Source: an uncultured bacterium
GTDB taxonomy: Bacteria > Cyanobacteriota > Vampirovibrionia > Gastranaerophilales > Gastranaerophilaceae
Assembly (NCBI GenBank): GCA_902777385.1
Contig: CACYTP010000004.1
Location: forward strand, 1 to 64,000
Reading direction: 5' to 3'
Length of the DNA: 64,000 nucleotides
Shown here: in pieces, positions 8,397 through 17,077 of the stretch
Position numbering within the stretch: position 1 is the first letter of the stretch
How the letters are laid out: each line of letters opens with the position of its first letter
Position numbers and translations under genes: made by a program
The notes under the pieces: generated by a model
Seen by the model: the letters and a program-made list of their open reading frames with translations, nothing else
Databases searched by the model: none
What the model was told of the DNA's origin: nothing

Positions 8397-10163
8397 TTAA
8401 TTAGTATTTGTTTTAACAGGTACTGATATATTTTTATCAGGTTTGAGGTCCAAAATTCTTGCTACCTGAGTTGTAACCTCATGGAAAACAGGACCTGCAA
8501 CAGTATTTCCCCAAATAGCACCGACTTTTGCACTATCAATCATTACATAAACAAGTACCTGTGGATTTGAAGCAGGAAGATATCCAATCGTTGACGTATA
8601 CATATACGGTGTATAACCTATACCGTTTTCTTTTGGTTTTCTTGATGTACCTGTCTTTGCTGCAACATTATATTTATCCATCTTTATAACAGATTTACCA
8701 TGGTTAACACTCTGTGCCAAAAGCCTTGTTATTGAATGTGCCGTTTCCGGTGCTATTACCTGAGTTCGTTTTATTTTTACGGCTTCCTCTTCAGGTGAAT
8801 ATTTAATTACATGCGGAGTAACTTTCACCCCGTCATTTGCCAAAGCTGATACGGCAGAAATCATCTGCATTGCAGTAACGGAAGTACCGTATCCGTAAGA
8901 CATTGTAGCATGAATTCCCATATCCCAGCTGCTCCAATTCGGAAGCAAACCGGATGATTCGCCCGGCAAATCTATTCCTGTTTTAGAACCAAACCCAAAA
9001 TTCTTTAAAACGCCATAAAACTCTCTCGGAGACATTTTTCTTGCAACATTTATGGAACCTATATTACTTGAATGCTCAAACAGGTACTCTAAAGATATAT
9101 TTCCGGGATATGGTCTGATTTCATAGTCGTAATTTTTAATTTCCCAGTTACCTATCTTCGTTTTACCTGTATCAAGAACAGTTGAATACTCATTAATTTT
9201 TCCCAAATCCATAGCACTAGCCACGGTTATTGTTTTGAAGGTAGAACCGGGTGGAAATACATCAGTAAGCGTCCAGTTTTTTATCTGAAGCGGAGTTGCT
9301 TTTCGGTAATTATTCGGATCATAAGTAGGATATACCGCATAAGCAAGGATTTCCCCGTTACGAGGATTCATAACTATTACAGTACCTCTCAGAGCCTGTT
9401 TTTCATCAACCATTTTTTTAAGTTCTTTTTCGCACACATGCTGAATTGCAGCATCAATAGTTAATGTTACATCCAAACCTTTTGGATTTTTGGCAGTAGC
9501 AACAGGGTCAGTAGAAAGATCGTATATAATCTTACCTTTTTGAGTTTTTTGATATTTTACGGATTTTTCTACATGTTCAAGTTTATCTTTTGCGGCATAT
9601 TCAATACCGTTTGCGATATCCGCATCAAAATTGTAATACCCTAAAACGTGAGCAGCCATAGTACCCTGAGGATACACACGGGTATTTTTTTTATCAAGAC
9701 TGATTGCTCTTAAATGTAATTGGGCAATTTTTTTTGCCGTATTACGGTCTACATCTTTTTTTACGGCAATAATCTGATCTTGAGAATTTAATTTTTTCAA
9801 CAGCTGCGCCTTTGACATTTTCAAAATCGGAGCTAACGCCGTTGCAATAGCATCGGGAGAAGACGCCTCATCGTCATAATCAACTCTTCTTGCAAAAACG
9901 TTATAAAAAACATCATCAGTTGCAAGTTTTATGCCATTTCTGTCAAAAATATCACCTCTTACTGCAAAATTTTGGCTTGCACGCTGTTTTTGAGCCCTAA
10001 TCTTATATTTTTTAACATCAATCACCTGAATAAAGAACAGATAAACAATTAAAGAAGCTGCGAACAAAATAAAAAGTCCGTACAATGCAGCTAATACTCC
10101 ATCGAAACGTTTATTCCTTTTGTTTACTTCTCTTTGTGAACGCCCTGTTCTTCTTTCTTCCAC
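8397..10163 (-). CDS. ftsI: class B penicillin-binding protein, FtsI/PBP3 type
   Basis: Division-type peptidoglycan transpeptidase anchored in the inner membrane. A short basic cytoplasmic tail (residues 1-20) precedes one membrane helix (about 21-46). The PBP dimerisation domain starts at RGDIFDRNG (69-77). The transpeptidase motifs are complete: STFK (Ser307-Lys310), SSN (365-367) and KTG (503-505); SYGYGTSVTAMQM also fits. It starts at GTG with GGGAGA upstream. It is first in a four-gene wall operon with murE, a nagA-like gene and murF, a reduced dcw-type order. FtsI versus another class B PBP is judged from operon context. Confidence 0.9.
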   Translation of the reverse strand: MEERRTGRSQREVNKRNKRFDGVLAALYGLFILFAASLIVYLFFIQVIDVKKYKIRAQKQRASQNFAVRGDIFDRNGIKLATDDVFYNVFARRVDYDDEASSPDAIATALAPILKMSKAQLLKKLNSQDQIIAVKKDVDRNTAKKIAQLHLRAISLDKKNTRVYPQGTMAAHVLGYYNFDADIANGIEYAAKDKLEHVEKSVKYQKTQKGKIIYDLSTDPVATAKNPKGLDVTLTIDAAIQHVCEKELKKMVDEKQALRGTVIVMNPRNGEILAYAVYPTYDPNNYRKATPLQIKNWTLTDVFPPGSTFKTITVASAMDLGKINEYSTVLDTGKTKIGNWEIKNYDYEIRPYPGNISLEYLFEHSSNIGSINVARKMSPREFYGVLKNFGFGSKTGIDLPGESSGLLPNWSSWDMGIHATMSYGYGTSVTAMQMISAVSALANDGVKVTPHVIKYSPEEEAVKIKRTQVIAPETAHSITRLLAQSVNHGKSVIKMDKYNVAAKTGTSRKPKENGIGYTPYMYTSTIGYLPASNPQVLVYVMIDSAKVGAIWGNTVAGPVFHEVTTQVARILDLKPDKNISVPVKTNTN

Positions 10164-10184
10164 TTTGCGATTTCTCCCTATTAA

Positions 10185-10193
10185 ATTTTATCA
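10185..10193 (-). promoter_or_regulatory. extended -10 upstream of the ftsI-mur operon
   Basis: On the minus strand TGATAAAAT forms an extended -10 element about 22 nt before the GTG start of the PBP gene, with GGGAGA between. I see no good -35 box. The divergent amidase gene starts on the other side. Confidence 0.4.
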
Positions 10194-10259
10194 TAAGGAA
10201 GATTACAAAACCTAAAATATTAACGAATGTTTACCTGTTTATGATATTATATGTTTGTT

Positions 10260-11645
10260 ATGAAAAAATTATTAGTTTTATTATTTGCATTGGGGATAAT
10301 CTGTAACGGGACTTACGCACTGGATGTTGTGTACCCAAAAACTACAGATGTTACAATTAACTCACCTAAGACCTTCTTTATAGGCTCTTCTGATTATTCT
10401 AAAGTTCTGCTTATTAACGGGCAAGAAACAACCGTACACCCATCGGGCGGATTTGCAAAACAGGTTAATCTGTCATACGGATTAAACACATTTGAACTAA
10501 AATCCGGTGATGACAAACTAATCTATAATATAACTCGTCCTACACCACCTAAAAATAACAACAAAAAAGTTTCTGAACTCATTGAATACAAAGATTACAA
10601 ATACGGAGAAATTACAAAAGCTAACACTCCAATGAGAAACACCCCCATAGATGGAGGGATTAACAGAATTGCACACCTGCCGGAGGGATTTCAATTAAGA
10701 TTAAATGGTGAAAAGGGTAACTTTTACAGAGTTGATATAGGAAAAAACAAATTTGGCTGGGTTGCCAAAACATCCGTAAAACAGATACAAAATGCAGTTA
10801 ATAATGTTGAAATACTCGGAACCGAATTTGAAAATGACGGAGAATATTACATATATACATTCCATCTTACAGGACGGACACCATGGGAAATAAAAGAAAA
10901 TGACGGATTAGAACTAAATTTATTTAACATAACTGACGCCAACGATACAACATACAGCACTCACTATTCAAAAAACAAACTTTTATCAGGTAAAAATCTT
11001 GTCGGCTATCAGGGGTATTTTTCGGGAAACGATTTTATACTAAAAGTCAGACAACCGATAAAATATCACAGACGTCATCCCCTAAAAGGTATAAAAATCG
11101 CTCTTGATGCCGGACATGGCGGCACGGAACTTGGTGCAATAGGTTGTCTTGGTGATAAAGAAAAAGATATAAATTTAGAATATGCAAAGGAATTACAAAA
11201 AGAACTGCTATCCCGTGGGGCTGACGTATTTATGACAAGAACCGAAGATGTTAATCTCGGCTTGCAGGAACGAGTAGATATGACTAATAAGGAAAATTCC
11301 GTTATATTTATAAGCATACACGGGAATGCTCTTCCTGACAACAGAGATCCTCTGGATAATTACGGTACGGAAATATATTATTACTATCCTCAGGCAAGAT
11401 CTCTTGCTGCATATATTATGTACAATCTTTTAAACAAAACCGATACAACCAACCATGGAATTAAGCAGGAAAGCTTTGCTGTTGTCCGAAACACAAATGC
11501 ATTAAGCTTGCTCATAGAAATAGGTTATTTGATTAATCCGTCCGACAACGACAAAATTTTAGACAGCACTTTCAGAAAAGATACTGTTCAAGGTATTGCT
11601 GACGGAATTGAAGATTTTATAAAAGCACAAAAAGAAACGAAATAA
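10260..11645 (+). CDS. amiC: secreted N-acetylmuramoyl-L-alanine amidase
   Basis: Zinc amidase that cleaves the bond between MurNAc and L-Ala, exported to the periplasm. I start it at the second ATG (10260) because this gives a classical signal peptide (MKKLLVLLFALGIICNGTYA, then LD). A bacterial SH3-like segment is visible at about residues 110-170. The C-terminal Amidase_3 domain has zinc ligands His286 (DAGHGG), Glu307 (INLEYA) and His354 (SIHGNA), and catalytic Glu420 (LIEIGY). No Shine-Dalgarno sequence precedes either ATG; a TATTAT box lies at 10245-10250. It is divergent from the cell-wall operon, consistent with coordinated wall remodelling at division. Confidence 0.93.
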   Translation: MKKLLVLLFALGIICNGTYALDVVYPKTTDVTINSPKTFFIGSSDYSKVLLINGQETTVHPSGGFAKQVNLSYGLNTFELKSGDDKLIYNITRPTPPKNNNKKVSELIEYKDYKYGEITKANTPMRNTPIDGGINRIAHLPEGFQLRLNGEKGNFYRVDIGKNKFGWVAKTSVKQIQNAVNNVEILGTEFENDGEYYIYTFHLTGRTPWEIKENDGLELNLFNITDANDTTYSTHYSKNKLLSGKNLVGYQGYFSGNDFILKVRQPIKYHRRHPLKGIKIALDAGHGGTELGAIGCLGDKEKDINLEYAKELQKELLSRGADVFMTRTEDVNLGLQERVDMTNKENSVIFISIHGNALPDNRDPLDNYGTEIYYYYPQARSLAAYIMYNLLNKTDTTNHGIKQESFAVVRNTNALSLLIEIGYLINPSDNDKILDSTFRKDTVQGIADGIEDFIKAQKETK

Positions 11646-11651
11646 TACTGA

Positions 11652-12407
11652 CTACTTTTCAAACATTATATGATATGCAACAACAGAACAAGAAACAGCC
11701 AGATTTAAAGATTCTACACTGTCTGCCATTTCAATCTTTACATCATCAGTTGCAAAGTTAATCAATTCATCACTTAATCCGTCTGCTTCTGAACCAAACA
11801 TTATAAGCGTTTTATCTTCAGATTTATAATCCTTCAGATATTTATCCGAGCGAGGTAAAGTTGCAGTTCTCTGTCTGTCAGAGAATAAATTTTCCAGCAA
11901 ACCAAACTCTTTGATATATACAAAAGGTATTTTCCATAAATTACCTACAGAAGCTCTTACGCACTTGGGATTATAAATATCGGCACAGTTTCCGTACAAG
12001 ATTACACCATCTACACCAAAAGCCGCAGCAGATCTCAAAATTGTACCGAGATTACCTAAGTCTTTAATACCTTCTAACAATATAATCTTCTTTAAATTCT
12101 TAAAAATTTTCGGGTTGTAAGTTTTCTGAACCGCAACCCCAACAACCTCAGGAGCTGTATCGGTTGTTGAAATTTTTTTCAGTACAATTTCATCAGTCAA
12201 AATTTTTCTGCCGTTATAAAAGCTATATTTATCAATATTCAAGGAATTTACAAATAAATAATCTATTTCAATACCTGCCAAAACAGCCTCTTCGACAGCT
12301 TTGTATCCCTCAAGCAGGAATTTATTTTCAGCATCTCTAAATTTTTTCTGCTGAAGTTTTAACGTATCTTTAACAAGCTGATTATTAACTGATTTTATCT
12401 CTTCCAT
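11652..12407 (-). CDS. SpoU/TrmH-family RNA 2'-O-methyltransferase
   Basis: SPOUT-fold methyltransferase of 251 aa with an N-terminal substrate-binding domain (L30e-like, about 1-95) and the three SpoU motifs: GNLGTILRSAAAFG, IMFGSEADGLS and SLNLAVSCSVVAYH. Members methylate ribose 2'-OH in rRNA or tRNA (RlmB, TsnR, TrmH). The exact target cannot be told from sequence. Its ATG overlaps the stop of the aminopeptidase gene by one base (TAATG), so it is translationally coupled. It is the last gene of this operon and converges on amiC with only 6 nt between stops. Confidence 0.92.
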   Translation of the reverse strand: MEEIKSVNNQLVKDTLKLQQKKFRDAENKFLLEGYKAVEEAVLAGIEIDYLFVNSLNIDKYSFYNGRKILTDEIVLKKISTTDTAPEVVGVAVQKTYNPKIFKNLKKIILLEGIKDLGNLGTILRSAAAFGVDGVILYGNCADIYNPKCVRASVGNLWKIPFVYIKEFGLLENLFSDRQRTATLPRSDKYLKDYKSEDKTLIMFGSEADGLSDELINFATDDVKIEMADSVESLNLAVSCSVVAYHIMFEK

Positions 12408-13981
12408 TAAATCACCTCAAACTCGCTTAACCATACCAGTTCCTGTTCTGATAACAATGAGTAATCTATCAATTTCTTTTCATAATTCATCTTTACAAAA
12501 GACTGTATCTTTCCGTCTTTTAAATAACAGGAATTTTCAAGACGAACACCAAAATAATTCTCATTATACAAACCGGGTTCTATGGTAAAACAATTATTCT
12601 CTTTTAAAGGGATTTTGGCAAATTTATTACAGCTTAAATTTGGAGGATATTCGTGTACATTTATACCAATCCCATGTCCTAAACCGTGATTAAAAACAAA
12701 GCCGTCTATTGGGTTTTCCTCGAAAAACTTTCTTACACTTGCATCAATATCAAAGCCGCTTAACCCTTCCGCAACCTTTGTATTATATGCCAAAAGGAAG
12801 GCTCTAAGCACAGTAGTATAAACCTGCTTTTGTAAATCTGTCGGGTTTCCTTTTACAAAAACTCTTGTAATGTCAGTAGCCAAACCTCCGTTATAATATG
12901 CACCGCAGTCAATCAATACAAGGCTTCCCTCCTTGATAATTTCTTCACGGGATGACTTTGAATAATGTGCAAGAGCTGAATTTTTATCCTTTGCAACTAT
13001 AGTTTTAAAGCTTAAACTTTTAGCTCCATACTGTTTGAAAAATTCTTCAAGCTTTAAATCAATATCATATTCAGAAATATCATTATTTTCTTCTATATAA
13101 TTACGAATTGCCTTCACAGCTAAATCAGTACATCTGAAACATTCTTTATAATGTTCTATTTCGTTGCCGGTTTTTATACTCTTCATTGAAGCAATATTAT
13201 TTACGGGAAACTCAGAATTTTCACACATAGACACAGCTCTATCCTTTATAAGAGCATAATCTCTCGCATTAATTGATTTCTTATCAACAAATACAACTCC
13301 GCTTACAGAAGATAAATCATTTTTGTATTCTTCATAATCATTTTTACCGTATAACTTTTCAAAAGATTTTGTAATTATTGCACGACGTAAAACTTTTGAA
13401 GAATATGGTGCTGAAAAATCTCGCAAATTAAATAAATACGAAACTTCCTCTAACGAAGTAATCAAATAAGCATCATTATCAGATAATTTAGCTCTTAATA
13501 AACTGATTTTGTCTTCTCTCGACAAGCCGCAATACTTTATATCAATTTCTTCAACAGAACCTTTTGATACAACAGAATTATTCTCTAATATATCCTCACT
13601 CAACAGAATTACATCAAAATATTTTTCTAAATTTTCGACTCTGTCCTGAGAATTCTTTTTAGCAACAACCCCCAGTTTTGAATTTTTCGGAAACATCTCT
13701 TTCAACTTTGATAAAAAAGTTTCGCCTGACTGTAGCTTTACTACTGTAACAATATCATGATTAACTTCCATATCTGCCTGAATATGATACCTGCCATCCA
13801 CAAACAGATACACATTTTCAGAGGTAACAACAGCATCCCCTGTAGAACCCGAAAACTTTGTCAAAGTATATCTTGAATTTTCTTCTAATGCGTTGTACTC
13901 CACTAAATATTCATTAGTGGAGTTTACAAGCAACAAATCAATATTATTCTGTTTTATATAATTTCTTAACTTAGCTAACAT
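12407..13981 (-). CDS. pepP: Xaa-Pro aminopeptidase P (M24B)
   Basis: Removes N-terminal residues that precede proline. At 524 aa it has the longer aminopeptidase P layout: two creatinase-like N-terminal domains (about 1-130 and 140-270) and a C-terminal pita-bread domain. The dinuclear metal ligands are visible as Asp in VLIDCGAYYNGG, Asp in GLATDITR, His in HGLGHGIG, Glu in TIEPGLY and Glu in VRLENS. No signal peptide, so cytoplasmic. It lies 3 nt after ppiC and overlaps the methyltransferase gene by 1 nt. Confidence 0.93.
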   Translation of the reverse strand: MLAKLRNYIKQNNIDLLLVNSTNEYLVEYNALEENSRYTLTKFSGSTGDAVVTSENVYLFVDGRYHIQADMEVNHDIVTVVKLQSGETFLSKLKEMFPKNSKLGVVAKKNSQDRVENLEKYFDVILLSEDILENNSVVSKGSVEEIDIKYCGLSREDKISLLRAKLSDNDAYLITSLEEVSYLFNLRDFSAPYSSKVLRRAIITKSFEKLYGKNDYEEYKNDLSSVSGVVFVDKKSINARDYALIKDRAVSMCENSEFPVNNIASMKSIKTGNEIEHYKECFRCTDLAVKAIRNYIEENNDISEYDIDLKLEEFFKQYGAKSLSFKTIVAKDKNSALAHYSKSSREEIIKEGSLVLIDCGAYYNGGLATDITRVFVKGNPTDLQKQVYTTVLRAFLLAYNTKVAEGLSGFDIDASVRKFFEENPIDGFVFNHGLGHGIGINVHEYPPNLSCNKFAKIPLKENNCFTIEPGLYNENYFGVRLENSCYLKDGKIQSFVKMNYEKKLIDYSLLSEQELVWLSEFEVI

Positions 13982-13984
13982 AAA

Positions 13985-14263
13985 TTACTTATCTGTCAAC
14001 AGAATTAAATGCCAGCCGAACTGAGTTTCAACAGGTTTTGATAATTCACCTTTTTCCAATGCAAAAGCAGCATCTTCAAACGGCTTAACCATCATACCTT
14101 TACCGAAATACCCAAGATCACCGCCTGCCTGACCTGAAGGACACATTGAAACTTCTGCAGCTACTTCTGCAAAATCTTTTCCTGCTTTAATTTCTTCGTA
14201 CAATTTGTCAGCCTCATCTTTTGTCTTAACCAAAATGTGACTGGCTCTGATTTCTTCTGCCAT
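13985..14263 (-). CDS. ppiC: single-domain parvulin prolyl isomerase
   Basis: A 92-aa stand-alone parvulin, almost identical in size to E. coli PpiC. It has the N-terminal RASHILVKT strand, the central CPSGQAGGDLGYFGKGMMVKPFE (quoted here in parts: SGQAGGDLGYFGKG and MVKPFEDAAF) and the C-terminal TQFGWHLILL. No signal peptide, so it acts on cytoplasmic proteins. It is first gene of an operon with a proline-specific aminopeptidase, a functional pairing around proline peptide bonds. An AGGAG site precedes the ATG. Confidence 0.95.
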   Translation of the reverse strand: MAEEIRASHILVKTKDEADKLYEEIKAGKDFAEVAAEVSMCPSGQAGGDLGYFGKGMMVKPFEDAAFALEKGELSKPVETQFGWHLILLTDK

Positions 14264-14293
14264 AATACTACTCCTATTAAATGTAACAGGATA

Positions 14294-14302
14294 ATTATAA
14301 CA
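14294..14302 (-). promoter_or_regulatory. extended -10 promoter of ppiC operon
   Basis: On the minus strand TGTTATAAT is an extended -10 with a perfect TATAAT hexamer, about 30 nt before the ppiC ATG, with AGGAG lying between. No clear -35 is needed for this promoter type. Confidence 0.6.
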
Positions 14303-14309
14303 TAAATCA

Positions 14310-14352
14310 AAAATTATAGAAAACCCTGCTCCGGAGGATTATGGAACAGGGC
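14310..14352 (-). terminator. probable intrinsic terminator, minus strand
   Basis: Read on the minus strand, CCCTGTTCC and GGAGCAGGG form a stem with one mismatch, followed by TTTTC and then an AT-rich run with five T. It would end transcription from the pseudopilin region before the ppiC promoter. The stretch 14264-14608 otherwise holds only the structured element described separately and no gene. Confidence 0.5.
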
Positions 14353-14407
14353 ATTTATTAATGTGAAAACCATTATTATGCAAAACTTTCGATTATACTC
14401 TTTAGAA

Positions 14408-14495
14408 GCAGACTCTACATATTTTCAACCAAACCTGCTCAAAGAAAAAACCTTGTCGCAACCCCGAAAAAAGTGTTTGGATATGAAGCGTCTGC
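14408..14495. other. long-range hairpin element, possible small RNA or 3' UTR structure
   Basis: Three collinear helices pair across about 88 nt: GCAGAC (14408-14413) with GTCTGC (14490-14495), CATAT (14418-14422) with ATATG (14481-14485), and CCAAAC (14429-14434) with GTTTGG (14475-14480). They are separated by a 4x4 internal loop and a 6-nt bulge. The 40-nt apical region is A-rich on the plus strand. It lies downstream of the pseudopilin gene, in its 3' UTR if read on the minus strand. No known family recognised. Confidence 0.35.
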
Positions 14496-14608
14496 ATATA
14501 TAATATAACCTATTTTCAATGGTTTTTCACCCCTCTGGGGAATATATTTTTTTATAGAATACTAATACTTTAGAATTAATTTTCATAGCTTATAAAAATT
14601 AATTGCTA

Positions 14609-15457
14609 TTAATAATCTATTTTCCAATCACTTTCCATAACTCTTGCAGAACAACCCCATCCTTGGGACCAACTACAACCTGAGTCTTTTTTCGAGCAAC
14701 ACATATATTTGGAATTTTTCCAATAATCATTTCCCTCAGTTGTTCCAAGAATTGCTAACATCGCCTGCTGTCCTGCATGCCCCCACAAATGGCCTCTATC
14801 ATCCAATAAAAGATTGAACATATCATAACCTATTTGATTAGGACCTTTTTCGCCACTTACATCAATTGTAATAGAACCGCATAATGTTTTCATACTGGAA
14901 ATATCTGCATGAGGAGTTGCACCACAATGATATGTTCTAAAATCCGCACCAGTAGAAGCTCTGTTCGGAGCTTCAATGTTAAATGCAACGTAAGCACCAT
15001 TTGCCAAAGCGACAGAATTACCGCCAAAATCTTGAGATCCTGAACCTGCCTGCGAAATTAACCACCGATATTTATTTTCAGTTAGTCTGCCTGAAGGGCA
15101 ATCATCTGCTGTTCGTGAAGCACAAACGGCTTTTACTATATGTAAATGCTTTTTTAAATAATCCCTATAAAACGGATAAAAATATGAACCGTTATATGTA
15201 GCAGAACCCTCAATGGATTTACCATAAGATGTGTATGCAAGGCTACCGCCTGCTTCTTCTGCTATTTGTCCCAATGCATTTTCTAAAATTGAAACATTAA
15301 CTTTCAATTGATTTACCAACACTTGCTTCTGGTAATTTTGAATTAACGCAGGTAACGTCATTGCTGCAACCACACCAATTATACCGAGGGTTATTAAAAC
15401 TTCGGCAAGTGTAAAACCCTTACTATGAGAGGATTTTACCCCCCCCCCCGTGTTCAA
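14609..15457 (-). CDS. type IV pilin-like protein, frame broken by a poly-G tract
   Basis: Type II/IV pseudopilin with the prepilin peptidase motif KGFTLAEVLITLGIIGVV and a hydrophobic N-terminal helix, followed by a 230-aa Cys-containing globular domain (GSITIDVSGEKGPNQIG and several Cys near the C-terminus). The annotated frame can only start at a TTG without a Shine-Dalgarno sequence (15457). The well-placed start is an ATG at 15473 (or 15482) behind AGGAGG (15483-15488). It runs into a G11 tract and then a stop after 16 codons. With 10 or 13 G the ATG frame would join the pilin frame, giving MHISGFEHGGGVKSSHSKGF. As written, the gene is probably OFF. Such pseudopilins are surface or secretion-system components. 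Confidence 0.85.
   Translation of the reverse strand: MNTGGGVKSSHSKGFTLAEVLITLGIIGVVAAMTLPALIQNYQKQVLVNQLKVNVSILENALGQIAEEAGGSLAYTSYGKSIEGSATYNGSYFYPFYRDYLKKHLHIVKAVCASRTADDCPSGRLTENKYRWLISQAGSGSQDFGGNSVALANGAYVAFNIEAPNRASTGADFRTYHCGATPHADISSMKTLCGSITIDVSGEKGPNQIGYDMFNLLLDDRGHLWGHAGQQAMLAILGTTEGNDYWKNSKYMCCSKKDSGCSWSQGWGCSARVMESDWKIDY
15439..15449. repeat. C11/G11 homopolymer at the 5' end of the pseudopilin gene
   Basis: Eleven consecutive C on the plus strand (G on the coding strand), in an otherwise AT-rich region, eight codons after the favoured ATG. Tracts of this length slip during replication and are classical phase-variation sites. A homopolymer sequencing error would look the same. 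Confidence 0.9.
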
Positions 15458-15498
15458 ATCCAGATATATGCATAGTTTTCATCCTCCTGTTCATTTTT

Positions 15499-15527
15499 AT
15501 TTTAACATATTTTGTTCTGATTTTCAA
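15499..15527 (-). promoter_or_regulatory. promoter of the pseudopilin gene
   Basis: Minus strand: TTGAAA (15522-15527), exactly 17 nt, TAAAAT (15499-15504) with an extended TGT in front of it. The predicted transcript starts near 15492 and leads straight into AGGAGG and the ATGs at 15482/15473. This supports those ATGs, not the TTG at 15457, as the real starts. Confidence 0.7.
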
Positions 15528-16550
15528 CTAGCTTAATTTGTTGTTGCCGGAAACTTTTTTACTTTCGGCAATAAGGTTAACGGAAATATTAAACTTCATA
15601 AGTAAAACTCCGCCAAGAATTGCAAGAACAATCATCATTATTCCCTGATGAACCGTTGCAACAGCGAGTGCCGGAGATTTCGCAATACCAAATATTCCAA
15701 GTGCCATAATATAAGCGTACTGGTACGGACCGACAAACACGGACGCCGACGGTATCATTGTTGAGAATGAAATCAGGCTGATAACAAACATACTTGCACC
15801 AATTCCTAAGCCTAAATTAAAACTTGTTAATACATACCACGCAACAACGCATTCCATGCCCCATATCAGCATACTGGCTATTAACGCATATAAAAAATAC
15901 TTTGCACTATTAAATGCTTCAAATCCTTCAACAAACGATTTCGTATAACCTGAAAGTTTTTCAATAACAGAAATAGTTTTTGCTGACAACGACTCAGGTA
16001 ACATTTCGCACCACTCGACAGTTTTATTTTTTATTGCATCAATTTTGTTGTATTTACAAATAATAAAAAACAGTACTAAACTTCCAATAAACAAAAAAGC
16101 TGACAAACAGGCAATATTAACAATCCACTGTTGTTTAGAATAAATCAATATAGCTGCAAATAAAATACTCAAAACCGTAATACCGTCCAAAGTTCTTTCC
16201 AGTATTATCGAGCCGAATATTTTCATTTTCTTTTCTTGCTTAACTTCACCCAAATAATAAGCTCTGTACAAGTCACCCGCTCTTGCAGGTAAATAAGCAT
16301 TTAAAAAAGTTCCAACAATAAAAACTTCACCAAGATGTATCGGAGAATATTTTGGACTGTTTGCCAATAAAGCTTTCCACCTGAATCCTCTCATATACAT
16401 ACTTAAAACATATAAAAGAACAATTACTACTATATTTTTAAAATCAAAATCTTTAAACGTAATTATTAGCTGATGCCAGTTTATTTTGTAAAAAACAAAC
16501 GCAAGCAAAATTACCGTAATAAAAATTGGTAACAATTTACTCTTCTTCAT
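15528..16550 (-). CDS. flippase-like membrane protein (LPG synthase TM / UPF0104 family)
   Basis: A 340-aa polytopic membrane protein, about eight hydrophobic segments. It has the family signature NAYLPARAGDLYRAYYLG (about residues 90-107) and ERTLDG shortly after. Relatives include the membrane half of MprF, which flips aminoacyl-phosphatidylglycerol, and AglD-type glycan proteins. No aminoacyl-transferase domain is present, so lipid flipping rather than synthesis is the likelier role; the substrate is unknown. A TAAAAT box lies 7 nt before the ATG and there is no clear Shine-Dalgarno sequence. Confidence 0.85.
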   Translation of the reverse strand: MKKSKLLPIFITVILLAFVFYKINWHQLIITFKDFDFKNIVVIVLLYVLSMYMRGFRWKALLANSPKYSPIHLGEVFIVGTFLNAYLPARAGDLYRAYYLGEVKQEKKMKIFGSIILERTLDGITVLSILFAAILIYSKQQWIVNIACLSAFLFIGSLVLFFIICKYNKIDAIKNKTVEWCEMLPESLSAKTISVIEKLSGYTKSFVEGFEAFNSAKYFLYALIASMLIWGMECVVAWYVLTSFNLGLGIGASMFVISLISFSTMIPSASVFVGPYQYAYIMALGIFGIAKSPALAVATVHQGIMMIVLAILGGVLLMKFNISVNLIAESKKVSGNNKLS

Positions 16551-16610
16551 AGGTTACATTTTAACATGCTAAAAAGATAACAGCATATATTTAACTTGTT
16601 GTAATATATC

Positions 16611-16639
16611 TTGCCAAAGGGAAATAAGCATAGTATAAT
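16611..16639 (+). promoter_or_regulatory. strong promoter of the ybgC operon, predicted leaderless
   Basis: TTGCCA (16611-16616), 17-nt spacer, perfect TATAAT (16634-16639), then 6 nt and the ATG at 16646. The expected start nucleotide coincides with the A of the ATG. No Shine-Dalgarno sequence is present. Confidence 0.7.
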
Positions 16640-16645
16640 CACGAT

Positions 16646-17077
16646 ATGACAACACATATTTTTGAAAGAAAAGTTTATTATTCAGACACAGACGCCTACG
16701 GAGTAGTCTGGCACGGTTCATATTTAAGATGGCTGGAAGCAGGCAGAGTAGAATGGTGTGAGTTATTCGGATATACACTTCCCGAATTAACCGCAAGAGA
16801 TATTCTTTTACCTGTTACTAATATGAATGTAAAATTTAAAATGTCAGCTAAACTTAATGATGTTGTAGTGATTGAAACAAAGATTTCAAAGTTCAACGGA
16901 TTAGCTGTAACATTCTCGCAAAAAATTACATCTAAAGAAACAGGTAAAACATTTATCGAGGCAACATTTGATGTTGTCGCAATATCTAACACCACCGGTA
17001 AATTATACAGAAGAATGCCTGATATGCTTGCAGATATATTTAAAAAGGAGTTGGAAGGATGCCTTCAACCCGCTTAA
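16646..17077 (+). CDS. ybgC: YbgC-type hotdog acyl-CoA thioesterase
   Basis: A 143-aa hotdog-fold thioesterase of the 4-hydroxybenzoyl-CoA/YbgC family. The active-site segment YYSDTDAYGVVWHGSYLRWL (residues 11-30) has the conserved DTDxxGVVxHxxY pattern with the catalytic Asp. YbgC enzymes hydrolyse acyl-CoA or acyl-ACP thioesters; the exact substrate is unknown. The next gene begins inside its last 19 nt. It is first gene of a ybgC-rluB-coaE operon and its start codon is probably the 5' end of the mRNA. Confidence 0.93.
   Translation: MTTHIFERKVYYSDTDAYGVVWHGSYLRWLEAGRVEWCELFGYTLPELTARDILLPVTNMNVKFKMSAKLNDVVVIETKISKFNGLAVTFSQKITSKETGKTFIEATFDVVAISNTTGKLYRRMPDMLADIFKKELEGCLQPA

Noticed and set aside
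10251-10259. Upstream ATG of the amidase gene
   Set aside because: Starting at the second ATG gives a standard signal peptide; the first adds MFV in front of it and lies directly against the -10 box.
14520-14560. CCCC-TCT-GGGG followed by A/T run as a plus-strand terminator
   Set aside because: Only 4 bp of stem and no plus-strand gene upstream to terminate.
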